DNA from: 40-80 sp040394775
Lineage (GTDB): Bacteria; Bacteroidota; Bacteroidia; Flavobacteriales_D; Crocinitomicaceae
Length of the DNA: 36,434 bases
Reading direction: 5' to 3'
NCBI GenBank assembly: GCA_040394775.1
Contig: JBEBRN010000026.1
Coordinates: forward strand, 1-36,434
A model generated the notes under the pieces. That model ran no database searches. It worked only from the letters and a program-made list of their open reading frames with translations, and had not been told where the DNA came from. Made by a program: the position numbers and the translations under genes. Positions 7,995 to 16,325 of the stretch are shown here, piece by piece (positions within the stretch are counted from its first letter, which is position 1; each line of letters opens with the position of its first letter).

Positions 7995-8022
7995 TTGTAG
8001 TGGATATATATCTGTATTTTTA
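7995..8022 (+). promoter_or_regulatory. Promoter of the 8048 outer-membrane gene
   Basis: TTG (7995-7997), 17 nt and TATTTTTA (8015-8022) resemble the Bacteroidota promoter with one mismatch. It overlaps a GTG at 8000 that opens the same frame, which argues that translation begins at the ATG at 8048 instead. Confidence 0.5.
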
Positions 8023-8047
8023 TAAGAAATTAAGTAAACTAAAACAC

Positions 8048-8953
8048 ATGAGAAAAATTGGAATGCTACTTGCATTGATGGCTGTCAGCTACGGACTACA
8101 TGCACAAAAATTTTATTTAGACATAAATGCGGGATACGGCTTTGGTTTTCCGGGTGCCGTTCTTGGGAAATCAGATCATATTTCTATGATTCAAGAGACT
8201 CCTAAATCAATCGAAACTACTAATATCACAGGTTCTCTTGGGAAAGGTTTTAGTGTTCAATTAACGCCTGGTTATACATTGAGTAAACATGTTGCAATTG
8301 AATTAGGTTTTAATTATTTTGGCGGTGGAAAAATTATGACAGATGAAGTCATTTGGTCAAATGTAGATACTGTTTTTAATATCGAAGCAGAAAATTTTTC
8401 GTCTAAAAAAGCCTATGCACAAATTAATCAAATTCGTTTAATTCCATCGGTAATATTCTCTACCGATACTGTTAAAGGTCTTGCTGGTTATGCAAAATTA
8501 GGATTTGTTATTCCCGTTTATGGAAAAGCAACTTCAACCATTAATACAATCACGTCACATGTAGACAATGTGTCTGGTGATATTGAAAAAGACAGACTGA
8601 ATGAAAAATATGTTTTAGATGGTAAGATATCACTTGGATTTAGAGGTGCAGTTGGACTTAAATATAATCTTTCTGAGAAGCTATCTCTTTTTGGAGAAGT
8701 TTATGTTACTTCTTTAACAGTTAAGCAAAGTACTCGTACTATGAAATCATATGAGAAGAATGGTGTAGAACTATCTGATGATTTTAAAGCAGCACAAAAA
8801 GAGATTGAGTTCGTTGATAAATTAGATGACTCTTCAAATAACCCTAATTATAATACTACATCATTTGATGCAGATCTTCCTAGACAAGAGATGTTCCAAA
8901 AGGTTACTTTTAACCAGATGGGGATTCAAATAGGTGTAAAATATACGTTTTAA
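8048..8953 (+). CDS. Secreted outer-membrane beta-barrel protein
   Basis: A 301-aa protein with a clean signal peptide (MRKIGMLLALMAVSYGLHAQ) and alternating strand patterns ending in GIQIGVKYTF, the terminal aromatic signal of outer-membrane barrels. Strands such as FYLDINAGYGFGF, VQLTPGYTL, VAIELGFNYFGGGK and LSLFGEVYVTS are typical of the OmpA/OmpW-like beta-barrel class. The frame is open back to a GTG at 8000, but that would bury the signal peptide and sits in the promoter, so the ATG at 8048 is chosen. Its own terminator follows at 8974-9001. Function is unknown. Confidence 0.8.
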   Translation: MRKIGMLLALMAVSYGLHAQKFYLDINAGYGFGFPGAVLGKSDHISMIQETPKSIETTNITGSLGKGFSVQLTPGYTLSKHVAIELGFNYFGGGKIMTDEVIWSNVDTVFNIEAENFSSKKAYAQINQIRLIPSVIFSTDTVKGLAGYAKLGFVIPVYGKATSTINTITSHVDNVSGDIEKDRLNEKYVLDGKISLGFRGAVGLKYNLSEKLSLFGEVYVTSLTVKQSTRTMKSYEKNGVELSDDFKAAQKEIEFVDKLDDSSNNPNYNTTSFDADLPRQEMFQKVTFNQMGIQIGVKYTF

Positions 8954-8973
8954 TTTCAATAATTAAATTATCT

Positions 8974-9001
8974 AAAAGGGAAGTGAAAGCTTCCCTTTTT
9001 T
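8974..9001 (+). terminator. Rho-independent terminator
   Basis: A perfect 10-bp stem (8974-8983 with 8990-8999; GGGAAG/CTTCCC core) with a 6-nt loop runs into six T. It closes the 8048-8953 transcript and lies 38 bases before the convergent lipoprotein gene ends. Confidence 0.9.
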
Positions 9002-9038
9002 CATACTACTATATTTGTGATTAAGTATAATTTAATAT

Positions 9039-9263
9039 CTATTTCAGCTTACAGTCACCAGCAAAGGCTTCTGCGTTGTGATCGAGTACATTACAAGAAT
9101 CTTCTTGTTGAGACCTTGGAAGCGATGTTAAATCATAATGTGTTTTATCTCCACCGAAATAGCTACAATAGCAGTTTCCTTTTTCTTTTTTTCGACATGA
9201 AGTTACACCTACATATAGGAGTCCAATCATAAAAAGTAGGACAATAAATTTGAAATTTTTCAT
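9039..9263 (-). CDS. Small Cys-rich lipoprotein, 74 aa
   Basis: The signal peptide MKNFKFIVLLFMIGLLYVGV ends in a lipobox TSC (Cys23), so the mature protein is a lipid-anchored peptide of about 52 residues. It has four further Cys (31, 33, 57, 71), enough for two disulfides in the periplasm or on the surface. RKKEKGN follows the lipid-bearing Cys. I recognise no family. The plus-strand frame over the same bases has no signal or family pattern and is a shadow. The gene stands alone between a terminator and a long spacer. Confidence 0.72.
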   Translation of the reverse strand: MKNFKFIVLLFMIGLLYVGVTSCRKKEKGNCYCSYFGGDKTHYDLTSLPRSQQEDSCNVLDHNAEAFAGDCKLK

Positions 9264-9649
9264 AGCGGTAATTTTTTTTGGTTTATACTAAAATTGGAAT
9301 AATGTATAATATTTTTTATTTCCAATTAATTACTTACAGCAAATCTATGAAGTTATAGGAGAAATAATTTACATTTAATTTTGAAAAAATTACACATATT
9401 AACTATTACGATAGAAATATGCCTTGTCGATTCAAGATAAAATACCGGAGTATTTAGCGTATCAGAAATTGTTTTAATAGAACCGGTGATGATATTGAAA
9501 TGAAATTATCAGAGCTACTATCAAAATAAATTGTAGGAGAGTTCAATGGATTTTATATATTTATCGATAAAAATTATCAAAAAACATATATTGCTCGTTG
9601 AAATACATGTAAGACCAATTTATAAATAGACTAAAGAAAATAAACTATC
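9264..9649. other. Intergenic region upstream of fabV
   Basis: This 386-base AT-rich stretch holds no ORF of note on either strand, no clear hairpin with a T tract, and no full promoter match. It must contain the promoters for the lipoprotein (leftwards) and fabV (rightwards), but I cannot place them. Confidence 0.5.
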
Positions 9650-10840
9650 ATGATAATAGAACCGAAAATTAGAGGATTCATTTGCTTAACGTCACATCCA
9701 AAGGGTTGTGAAAGAAATGTAAAAAATCAAATTGATTTTATTAAATCAAAAGGGGAAATCAATGGACCTAAAAAAGTTTTAGTAATTGGTGCATCGACTG
9801 GTTTTGGACTTGCTTCAAGAATCACAAGTGCTTTTGGTTCAAACGCATCAACGATAGGTGTTTTCTTTGAAAAACCGCCACAAGAAGGTAAGCCTGCTTC
9901 ACCAGGTTGGTATAACAGTGCTGCGTTTCAACAAGAAGCCAAAAAAGCAGGACTTTATGCAAAAAGTATCAATGGAGATGCGTTCTCAGACGAAGTGAAG
10001 ACGAAGACAATAGATCTTATTTTAGAAGACTTGGGAAAAATAGACTTGGTTATTTATAGTTTAGCTTCACCTGTGAGAACTCATCCTAAAACGGGCGTTA
10101 CTCATCGCTCAATACTTAAACCAATTGGACAATCTTTCACAAATAAAACAGTTGATTTTCACACAGGAATAGTGACAGATATTACAATAGAACCTTGTAC
10201 AGAATCGGATATTGAAAATACCGTTGCAGTGATGGGCGGTGAGGATTGGCAAATGTGGATGGACGCCTTAGTGAAAGCTGATGCATTATCCAACGACGCT
10301 ATGACAATTGCCTATTCTTATATCGGACCTTCAATAACCGAAGCGGTTTATCGCAAAGGAACTATTGGAAAAGCGAAAGATCATTTGGAAGCAACTGCAT
10401 TTAAAATAACAGATAGTTTAAAGGCGTTAAATGGAAAAGCGTATGTATCTGTAAATAAGGCGCTAGTAACGCAGGCAAGCTCCGCAATTCCCGTTATTCC
10501 TTTATACATTTCTCTACTTTATAAAAAGATGAAGGAAGCAGGTACTCACGAAGGGTGTATTGAGCAAATACAACGTCTGTTTAGCGAAAGATTGTATAGT
10601 GGACATTCCATTCCAACCGATGAAAAAGGAAGAATTAGAATTGATGATTTGGAAATGAACGAAGGTATTCAAAGTAAAATTGCCGAATTATGGTTACAAG
10701 CTGATACCGAAAGTCTTTCGAAAATTGGTGACTTAGAAGGGTATAGAGCTGACTTCATGAATCTATTTGGATTTGATGTCAAAGGCATTAACTATTTGGA
10801 AGATGTGAATGAAAATATAGAAATTGAAGGCTTGCAATAA
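9650..10840 (+). CDS. fabV: Enoyl-ACP reductase FabV (trans-2-enoyl-CoA/ACP reductase)
   Basis: FabV reduces the trans-2-enoyl-ACP double bond with NADH, the last step of each fatty-acid elongation cycle, and is a triclosan-resistant alternative to FabI. The 396-aa protein has the family length and start (MIIEPKIRGFIC). The NAD site is GASTGFG (47-53). The catalytic Tyr and Lys are in the Y-x8-K motif YRKGTIGKAK (Tyr234, Lys243), spacing 8 as in FabV rather than 6 as in FabI. SPGWYN, YSLASPVRTHP and the C-terminal RIRIDDLEM are conserved. Homologues that act on CoA (Ter) are closely similar, so ACP versus CoA cannot be told from sequence. Confidence 0.95.
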   Translation: MIIEPKIRGFICLTSHPKGCERNVKNQIDFIKSKGEINGPKKVLVIGASTGFGLASRITSAFGSNASTIGVFFEKPPQEGKPASPGWYNSAAFQQEAKKAGLYAKSINGDAFSDEVKTKTIDLILEDLGKIDLVIYSLASPVRTHPKTGVTHRSILKPIGQSFTNKTVDFHTGIVTDITIEPCTESDIENTVAVMGGEDWQMWMDALVKADALSNDAMTIAYSYIGPSITEAVYRKGTIGKAKDHLEATAFKITDSLKALNGKAYVSVNKALVTQASSAIPVIPLYISLLYKKMKEAGTHEGCIEQIQRLFSERLYSGHSIPTDEKGRIRIDDLEMNEGIQSKIAELWLQADTESLSKIGDLEGYRADFMNLFGFDVKGINYLEDVNENIEIEGLQ

Positions 10841-10956
10841 TTGGAGAGAAAGACTAAAAATATACGTGTTTTCTGAAAATGAGTAAGCCAGTCTTAGAAA
10901 GATTAACTGTTTTACCGATGAATATTTTAAAGTCTTACATTATAAATAATTAAAAG

Positions 10957-11943
10957 ATGAAACACTTTATCCATACACTTCTTGTAATCTTGATGGGGCA
11001 TTTGACTTTTGCACAGGATATTAATCAATTAAAATTAGATAATAAGCAATCTATTCTTAAAGATAGAGTTTATTTAAACTTTCCTGATTCGGCTCTAAAC
11101 CAAGCTAGACCTGTAGGTATCATGTCACATGATCCTAACGCAGAAAAAGAAACTAGAATTGTATTTGATAATAAGGAAGAAAGACTCGTGTTTTTCGCTC
11201 AAGAACTTTTTTCATTTTGCTCTACTGATTTGTTGAAAGAACTGGAAGAAACAAAAGAGGAAGACTATAACTTTAAATATTCAGAAATTTTTAAAGCTGA
11301 GAACATAACGGTAATACAAGCACAACCCACAAAATGGGATGACACACAAGGTGGAATTTTAATCAATAGTCTCATTGTAATGACAAAAGACAAATCACTC
11401 ATTCGAATAGATGCTTATATCAACCCAGAGGCCTATAAAAATCAGAAAGAGAATTACATTGAGTTGACGAACAACGTATTCAAAACAATAAAAGAGGGTA
11501 GTCGTCTTAACAATAGAAAAGCACGTATAGAAAAACATCTGATTTACGGCACAAAAAAGAAGTTTGAATTCGACTTGCCAGAGGATTACATTGTTCAAAT
11601 TGATCAAAAATATGATTTTCAAGTTTTTAGAATTATAAAATTCACTGAACTATCCGACACTACGTGGGGAAGTATTTCAATTTACACAGGAAATCATCCT
11701 TCTTTTTTTCATTCGGACTACGGTTTTGATAAATACACAGCAATGCAAAAATCTGATTTTATAGGCAAAGAGGTAGAATGGTTTTATTATGCGGATAAAA
11801 AACGGAGTCTTTATTTAAAAGAACAAAAAATAGCATCCGATAATATCGAAAAAGGTCTTTTGACACATATAGCTATTTCTTCAAATAATCCTCTTAAAGT
11901 TAAAGAGTTGAGTGAGTTGGTTAGTAAAATTAAGTTGAAGTAA
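10957..11943 (+). CDS. Secreted protein of unknown function
   Basis: A 328-aa protein with signal peptide MKHFIHTLLVILMGHLTFAQ. The mature part is soluble in appearance, rich in Lys, Asp and Glu, and has no membrane segment. It shows two similar halves: around 60-165 (EERLVFFAQELF, ITVIQAQPTKWDDTQGGILINSLIVMTKDKSLIRIDAYINPEAY) and around 185-320 (KKFEFDLPEDYIV, TTWGSISIYTGN, LLTHIAISSNNP). The pattern recalls small periplasmic proteins that fold like PsbP/MOG1, but this is a weak guess. A 7-bp hairpin without T tract (11949-11966) follows the stop. Confidence 0.7.
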   Translation: MKHFIHTLLVILMGHLTFAQDINQLKLDNKQSILKDRVYLNFPDSALNQARPVGIMSHDPNAEKETRIVFDNKEERLVFFAQELFSFCSTDLLKELEETKEEDYNFKYSEIFKAENITVIQAQPTKWDDTQGGILINSLIVMTKDKSLIRIDAYINPEAYKNQKENYIELTNNVFKTIKEGSRLNNRKARIEKHLIYGTKKKFEFDLPEDYIVQIDQKYDFQVFRIIKFTELSDTTWGSISIYTGNHPSFFHSDYGFDKYTAMQKSDFIGKEVEWFYYADKKRSLYLKEQKIASDNIEKGLLTHIAISSNNPLKVKELSELVSKIKLK

Positions 11944-12115
11944 TTGATATTTCTTTGATAAGAAATTCGCTAGAGTAAAATCATAATCTCAGCGCTAGTA
12001 AAGATCAATAAAGCTAATATATTAACTTCATGCCCATCTTTTAAAACACTATCTTTGTACTCACTAATTGGTTAACACAAACTGTTTAGCTTGATTTTCA
12101 TACAAAACAAAGACA

Positions 12116-12448
12116 ATGGCAAAAGATACAGGAAAACCAACTCCAGAAGCGAAAGCATTATCGCTTTACTTAATGGCGCTTAAAAAGAAAAACCCAACGT
12201 ATAAAGAGCAATCGAAACGTATCAATAAACTATGGGATCGTGTGATTTTAGGTGAATTTAGTAAGAATGACTACCAAGAAGAAGTGAAGAAGATGTTAGC
12301 ATCATTTGGCGGTTATTCAGAAGTGGTAGAGAAGACGGTTCAGTTTTACATCAATACTACTGGAGAATGGAAATTAGCAGGTGATGATAAATATTGTCAA
12401 GATGCGAAAGAGATAGCGGATAAAATCATGAAACTAAGAAAGAAGTAG
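12116..12448 (+). CDS. Hypothetical cytoplasmic protein, 110 aa
   Basis: A small, charged, mostly helical protein (pI basic) with no signal peptide or membrane segment. Helices are likely at 10-26 (PEAKALSLYLMALKKKNP), 28-45 and 85-110. A TATCTTTG (12050-12057) upstream matches the Bacteroidota -7 box, but no -33 TTG is at the right distance. The next gene starts 2 nt after its stop, so the two form an operon. I do not recognise a family. Confidence 0.65.
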   Translation: MAKDTGKPTPEAKALSLYLMALKKKNPTYKEQSKRINKLWDRVILGEFSKNDYQEEVKKMLASFGGYSEVVEKTVQFYINTTGEWKLAGDDKYCQDAKEIADKIMKLRKK

Positions 12449-12449
12449 G

Positions 12450-12821
12450 ATGATAAAGCACTCACTTAAAGACGATTTAATTCATGTGTCGATTGATAAT
12501 ATAGATTTTTCGTATAGAATTCCAGTTAAAAAGTTAGGCAATACCATTGATTGGAAAATGGGAGAAAAAGGTACGAATGGCATTTTGATAAAAAATGTAT
12601 CTAAATGGTCACTTCAATTCTTCACCAAAAAAGCGCTTGAAGAAAAGTATGTGATCGAGTTTAAAAACATTGTTCAAGAATATGCTCCAACAAATACCAT
12701 TAATTGGGAAGAAACTTTTACAGCAATAAAGATTCAAAATGAATACAACAGTTTAGCTGAAAATAAACTCAGCGACGCGGAAATTATCACTACTTTGAAA
12801 ACCAAGTATAAGTTGGATTAA
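12450..12821 (+). CDS. Hypothetical cytoplasmic protein, 123 aa
   Basis: A 123-aa protein without signal peptide. The N-terminal half suggests beta strands (LIHVSIDNIDFSYRIPVKKL), the C-terminal half helices, ending in LSDAEIITTLKTKYKLD. It begins 1 nt past the stop of the 110-aa gene, so the two are surely cotranscribed and may be partners. No family is recognised. No terminator is visible after it. Confidence 0.65.
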   Translation: MIKHSLKDDLIHVSIDNIDFSYRIPVKKLGNTIDWKMGEKGTNGILIKNVSKWSLQFFTKKALEEKYVIEFKNIVQEYAPTNTINWEETFTAIKIQNEYNSLAENKLSDAEIITTLKTKYKLD

Positions 12822-12909
12822 CGAAATACTTTTTCAAAATATAGATGGAGCTGGAATAGTTTTTTCGTACATTTAATCAAGTTTTGTAATAATCTTATAA
12901 TTACAACGC

Positions 12910-13572
12910 ATGAAAAATGTCATCATTTGCCTACTTCTCATCCATTCCGCTCTTTCTTTTGGTCAAAAAGTAAAACGAGAACTCTATAATAAAAAACAAA
13001 ATCTTGTTGGAATTGATCTCTCTGTAGGCCCGTCGGTATATTATAAAAGAAATACTAAAGCCGGTTTTGCTGGTGCAATTAATTATTCAAGAATCTCAAA
13101 AGAAGGTCATCATTACTTTGAAATTGGAGTTAGATTCACGCAACTCAATTTCATAACTGAGAAAAGATATAAAAGTTATAAACCTTTAAGTGATACCTAT
13201 ACTATCGGAAAATGGCATGTTTTATATTTTGATATTCCTATCGGTTTTAAAAAGACTTTCTCTGTCAGTGACAAGATGAATATCATGGTCGGTTTTAATT
13301 TTTTCTATTCCACTTATATTCGTTGGTATTCGAGTTACAAAACATTTTCCACCAAAGATGATTCGTTTATAGGGGAAGAAAAACGAATTATTAAACCCGT
13401 AACGCACGACAAATTAGGTTTAGAAACGGGATTAGGTCTTAGTCGTTTTATATCTCCTAATTCTTTGCTCTTTACATCTATTAATGTGAGCATTCGATCT
13501 GAAATTGATTTATTTGCTAGCGAAGTATATGTTTTACCCAATTTGACGATTGGATACCGTTATTTTTTTTAG
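12910..13572 (+). CDS. Outer-membrane beta-barrel protein
   Basis: A 220-aa protein with signal peptide MKNVIICLLLIHSALSFGQ. The mature part is a chain of amphipathic strands (LVGIDLSVGPSVYYKRN, HYFEIGVRFTQLNF, MNIMVGFNFFYSTYIRW, LLFTSINVSIRSEIDLF) and ends in LTIGYRYFF, with terminal Phe, as expected for insertion by the BAM complex. The length suits an 8-strand barrel. The function is unknown. It is followed by a long gene-free region. Confidence 0.75.
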   Translation: MKNVIICLLLIHSALSFGQKVKRELYNKKQNLVGIDLSVGPSVYYKRNTKAGFAGAINYSRISKEGHHYFEIGVRFTQLNFITEKRYKSYKPLSDTYTIGKWHVLYFDIPIGFKKTFSVSDKMNIMVGFNFFYSTYIRWYSSYKTFSTKDDSFIGEEKRIIKPVTHDKLGLETGLGLSRFISPNSLLFTSINVSIRSEIDLFASEVYVLPNLTIGYRYFF

Positions 13573-13976
13573 ATTGAATTTATAATCGACCAAACTAAAC
13601 TCATATAAAATTATGAGTGACACAAATTGACTATTATTTCATTTCTTAGACATTTATAAGTTGTAAGTTTCTGGTTAAATGTTATACATTTCGCATTAAT
13701 GGAGGTGCTTATTTGTTGTTCAAATGAAAGATATATGAACTCTTGCTTAATAGATTTCTGGCAATAGTATTCTTTCTTAATCATGTGAAAAACGCTATAA
13801 AGGAGTTGTACGTTTGTCTAATTATTATTATTCAAAAACAGCTAATATTTGTACTAGTAAGAAGAGATATGAGGTAAACTCAAAAGCTTTCTTAAGTTAG
13901 TTATATGCCCGTATTAGTGCTTTTGGTAGATGAATTAAAAGACAATAATATTAATTCATTTAATCATTTGTTTAAG

Positions 13977-14000
13977 TGTCAAAAATAGCTCATTTTGACA
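13977..14000. repeat. Inverted repeat, 8-bp arms
   Basis: TGTCAAAA (13977-13984) and TTTTGACA (13993-14000) are perfect inverted arms around an 8-nt centre. It has no T tract, so a protein-binding site about 110-135 nt upstream of the promoter at 14113 fits better than a terminator. Confidence 0.5.
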
Positions 14001-14112
14001 TACGATATATAGATAATAAAAATGTGAAATTGTATTGTTTAATTGTAGTTGAAAATACTTTAAATGTCAAGTTTAAAAATATAGAGTGACCGAATTTGTG
14101 AAAATTGAACGG

Positions 14113-14144
14113 TTTGTTTTCTCATTATAAAGTTCATATATTTG
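14113..14144 (+). promoter_or_regulatory. Consensus Bacteroidota promoter for the 14177 gene
   Basis: TTTG (14113-14116), a 20-nt spacer and TATATTTG (14137-14144) match the -33/-7 consensus fully. Transcription would begin near 14151, giving a leader of about 26 nt. Confidence 0.8.
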
Positions 14145-14176
14145 ATATATAAACACAATCTTAAAATTTAAACATT

Positions 14177-14830
14177 ATGACTAAAAAGAGAATCTTAATA
14201 ATTATGACTGCCTTAATGTTGACTTTCTCAAGCCAAGTAATGGCACAAGCTTTCGGTGGTAAGGGAAGTAAGCAACTTTTAATTGGTCTCGGATTGAACC
14301 AACATAGAGGTTTGTTTGCCCAAAATGGACAAGGAATAAAAGGAAGTTACAGTCCTTTTGCTGGAGGCTTAAATGTTCAAATGGAATTTGGAATTCATGA
14401 TTATGTAGGCTTAGGCTTTTTCACAGGTTTTGAATCGTTTTCAAATCTTAGAGGAGGAACTTTTAATCCAGCTTATTATGGATATGGATATTACGGTTCT
14501 TCTAGCTACTGGGGAATGGCACTTCCAATTGGATTTCATGCAAACTTCCACTTTTTACAGTTAATCGCTGATAAAACAGGAAAAAGCTTTGCGGATAAAT
14601 TAGATGTATATGCTGGTTTATCAATTGGATCAGGTGTCATGTTTATTTTTCCAAAACAACATTTGAAGGATGATTATCCAGCTGGTACTAAATTGAGTGA
14701 TGTTGGCCCAATGATTTTTGGTGGAGGACATGTCGGTATTCGTTACTATCCTTTTGATAAATTAGGTTTCTTTGCAGAAGTAGGTTATGGTAAGTCACTT
14801 GTTCAAGGTGGTATTAGTTTGAAATTATAA
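14177..14830 (+). CDS. Secreted outer-membrane beta-barrel protein, Gly/Tyr-rich
   Basis: A 217-aa protein with signal peptide ending TFSSQVMAQA. The mature chain has alternating strands and a Gly/Tyr-rich segment (NPAYYGYGYYGSSSYWGM, about 97-114) likely in an extracellular loop. The C-terminal part, VGIRYYPFDKLGFFAEVGYGKSLVQGGISLKL, is the usual closing hairpin of OmpW/OmpA-like barrels. It has a full consensus promoter and a strong terminator of its own, so it is a monocistronic and probably well-expressed gene. Function unknown. Confidence 0.8.
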   Translation: MTKKRILIIMTALMLTFSSQVMAQAFGGKGSKQLLIGLGLNQHRGLFAQNGQGIKGSYSPFAGGLNVQMEFGIHDYVGLGFFTGFESFSNLRGGTFNPAYYGYGYYGSSSYWGMALPIGFHANFHFLQLIADKTGKSFADKLDVYAGLSIGSGVMFIFPKQHLKDDYPAGTKLSDVGPMIFGGGHVGIRYYPFDKLGFFAEVGYGKSLVQGGISLKL

Positions 14831-14850
14831 TAAATAGTAACTATAATTCT

Positions 14851-14893
14851 AAAAAAGGTGTTGTAACAATTTGAGTTACAACACCTTTTTTTT
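14851..14893 (+). terminator. Strong bidirectional terminator
   Basis: An 11-bp G/C-containing perfect stem (14857-14867 with 14875-14885) extends through six A/T pairs and ends in eight T (14886-14893) on the plus strand. On the minus strand it has six T, so it can also stop the convergent osmC-like transcript. Confidence 0.92.
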
Positions 14894-14927
14894 GATATTA
14901 TTATTGGGAATGTATTATAGCAATTTA

Positions 14928-15362
14928 TTACTTCACGGCTTTAACAATCGTCACATCAGTTTTCATAGAATTCGTTACTAAACAATTCGCTTTCGTCTTA
15001 TCATAAATACGTAAAACGCGTTCTTCGTCTTTTTCTAAATCTGCTAAAGTTGCTATCGGAGAAATGACTGCTTCGGAAATAATGTACTTCCCTTCGACCA
15101 ATTCTAACTTAATGACTGTTTTACATTCAAAGTTGGTGAATTCTACTTTTGAATTTTCGGCAATGGCCAAAAATGTCGTCATAAAGCAACTGTTAATTGC
15201 TGCCGCATAGAAATGTTCTGGTGACCAAATGTTTGGAACGCCTTGTGCAAATTCAGGAGGTGTTGCGCATGTAATCGCATCACTTAATACGGGTGATGTA
15301 ACTTCGCCGATTCTACCTTCTTTCCATTTCAAGTCTACTTGATAAAAATGCTCTTCTGCCAT
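14928..15362 (-). CDS. OsmC/Ohr-family peroxide-reducing protein
   Basis: A 144-aa OsmC-family protein. These proteins reduce organic hydroperoxides with two Cys. Here they are Cys59 (INSCFMTTF) and Cys127 (KANCLVTNSM), both in the expected places, with the PEHFYAAAINSC motif. The segment GVPNIWSPEHF matches the OsmC-like (YhfA-type) rather than the Ohr subgroup. It faces the terminator at 14851-14893 and diverges from the aldo/keto reductase; no shared regulation is evident. Function as thiol peroxidase is by family. Confidence 0.9.
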   Translation of the reverse strand: MAEEHFYQVDLKWKEGRIGEVTSPVLSDAITCATPPEFAQGVPNIWSPEHFYAAAINSCFMTTFLAIAENSKVEFTNFECKTVIKLELVEGKYIISEAVISPIATLADLEKDEERVLRIYDKTKANCLVTNSMKTDVTIVKAVK

Positions 15363-15429
15363 ATCTTTTTTTTTAAATCCATGATTAACTCCTGCAAAAT
15401 TGCAATATCTATTTCCTTGGTACAGCTAC

Positions 15430-15461
15430 TTTGGTTACAGAAAGCAAAATGTGTATATTTA
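15430..15461 (+). promoter_or_regulatory. Promoter of the aldo/keto reductase
   Basis: TTTG (15430-15433), a 20-nt spacer and TATATTTA (15454-15461) fit the Bacteroidota promoter with one mismatch. It lies just before the ATG at 15477, which supports that start and gives a very short leader. Confidence 0.6.
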
Positions 15462-15476
15462 TGCCAAACAATAAAT

Positions 15477-16313
15477 ATGAAGTCTTTTCAATTACATAAT
15501 ACTATTTCAATTCCCGCAATTGGTTTTGGAACGTATAAATTAGTAGATGGTCCTATTTGCGTGGAAGCCGTGAAAAATGCGCTCAAACATAATTATCGTC
15601 ATATTGATACGGCAGCGATTTATGCCAATGAAAAAAGTGTGGGAATCGCTATTCGTGAAAGTAATATTCCTCGGGAAGAACTGTTTATCACGTCGAAAGT
15701 GTGGAATACCAAAAGAGGATATAGAGCAACTATGAAAGCTTTTGAAGCGTCGTTAGAACGTTTGGGATTGGACTATTTAGATTTATACCTCATTCATTGG
15801 CCAGCGAACACACTTCAATTTGATAATGCTAAAGAGCTGAATATCGATACGTGGAGAGCTTTAGAAACATTGTATAACGAAGGAAAAATACGTGCAATTG
15901 GCGTGAGTAATTTCTTGCCACATCATTTAGATGAATTGATGCGGAAAGCGACGATTGTTCCGATGGTGAACCAAATTGAATTTCATCCAGGTTATACACA
16001 ACCAGAAACAATTGATTTTTGTAACCAACACAAAATAGTGGTCGAAGCGTGGAGTCCATTGGCGAGAGGACGTGTTTTGGAAGAGCCTTTATTGGTAGAA
16101 TTAGCAGAGAAATGTGCTGTTTCCGCAGGTGCTATTTGTTTACAGTTCGCTCTTCAACAAGGAATTGTCGTATTGCCTAAATCAGTTAATGAAGAACGAA
16201 TTATAGCGAATATTTCCATCGACTTTGAACTTTCTCAAGAAGATTTGGAACGTATTCAGCAATTACCTGAAATGGGGTTTTCAGGCTTACACCCCGATTC
16301 AGTTGATTTCTGA
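15477..16313 (+). CDS. Aldo/keto reductase
   Basis: A 278-aa NADPH-dependent reductase of the AKR superfamily (2,5-diketo-gluconate reductase/YvgN type). The catalytic tetrad is complete: Asp44 and Tyr49 in DTAAIYANE, Lys74 in TSKVWN, His107 in LIHWP. GVSNFLPHHL and the NADP-binding end VVLPKSVNEERI are conserved. The frame is open back to 15339, but the extra 46 residues do not belong to the family and overlap the promoter; MKSFQLHNTISIPAIGFGTY is the usual start. The substrate is unknown (small aldehydes likely). It ends 12 bases before the convergent Crp gene. Confidence 0.93.
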   Translation: MKSFQLHNTISIPAIGFGTYKLVDGPICVEAVKNALKHNYRHIDTAAIYANEKSVGIAIRESNIPREELFITSKVWNTKRGYRATMKAFEASLERLGLDYLDLYLIHWPANTLQFDNAKELNIDTWRALETLYNEGKIRAIGVSNFLPHHLDELMRKATIVPMVNQIEFHPGYTQPETIDFCNQHKIVVEAWSPLARGRVLEEPLLVELAEKCAVSAGAICLQFALQQGIVVLPKSVNEERIIANISIDFELSQEDLERIQQLPEMGFSGLHPDSVDF

Positions 16314-16325
16314 TAGAATAACGTT

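Larger units (their letters stand above)
13573..14176. other. 604-base gene-free region
   Basis: No ORF above 30 codons is credible here. The two best small frames are 22 codons (from the ATG near 13699) and 27 codons (ATG near 13904, MPVLVLLVDELKDNNINSFN...), neither with a family pattern. A 24-nt inverted repeat lies at 13977-14000 and a consensus promoter at 14113-14144. The remainder is AT-rich; an unidentified RNA or decayed gene is possible but unsupported. Confidence 0.5.

Noticed and set aside
8000..8047. GTG start 48 bases upstream for the barrel protein
   Set aside because: It lies within the promoter and would bury the signal peptide at residue 17.
9017..9232. 71-aa plus-strand ORF over the small lipoprotein
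   Set aside because: No signal or family features, and it begins just after a terminator; the minus-strand frame has a proper lipobox.
11949..11966. Hairpin ATTTCTT/AAGAAAT after the 10957 gene as terminator
   Set aside because: Only 7 A/T-rich pairs and no T tract.
13904..13987. 27-codon frame (MPVLVLLVDELKDN...) in the gene-free region
   Set aside because: Too short, no promoter or family; the frame may be chance.
15339..15476. N-terminal extension of the aldo/keto reductase
   Set aside because: It overlaps the divergent osmC gene start and the promoter at 15430-15461, and does not belong to the family.
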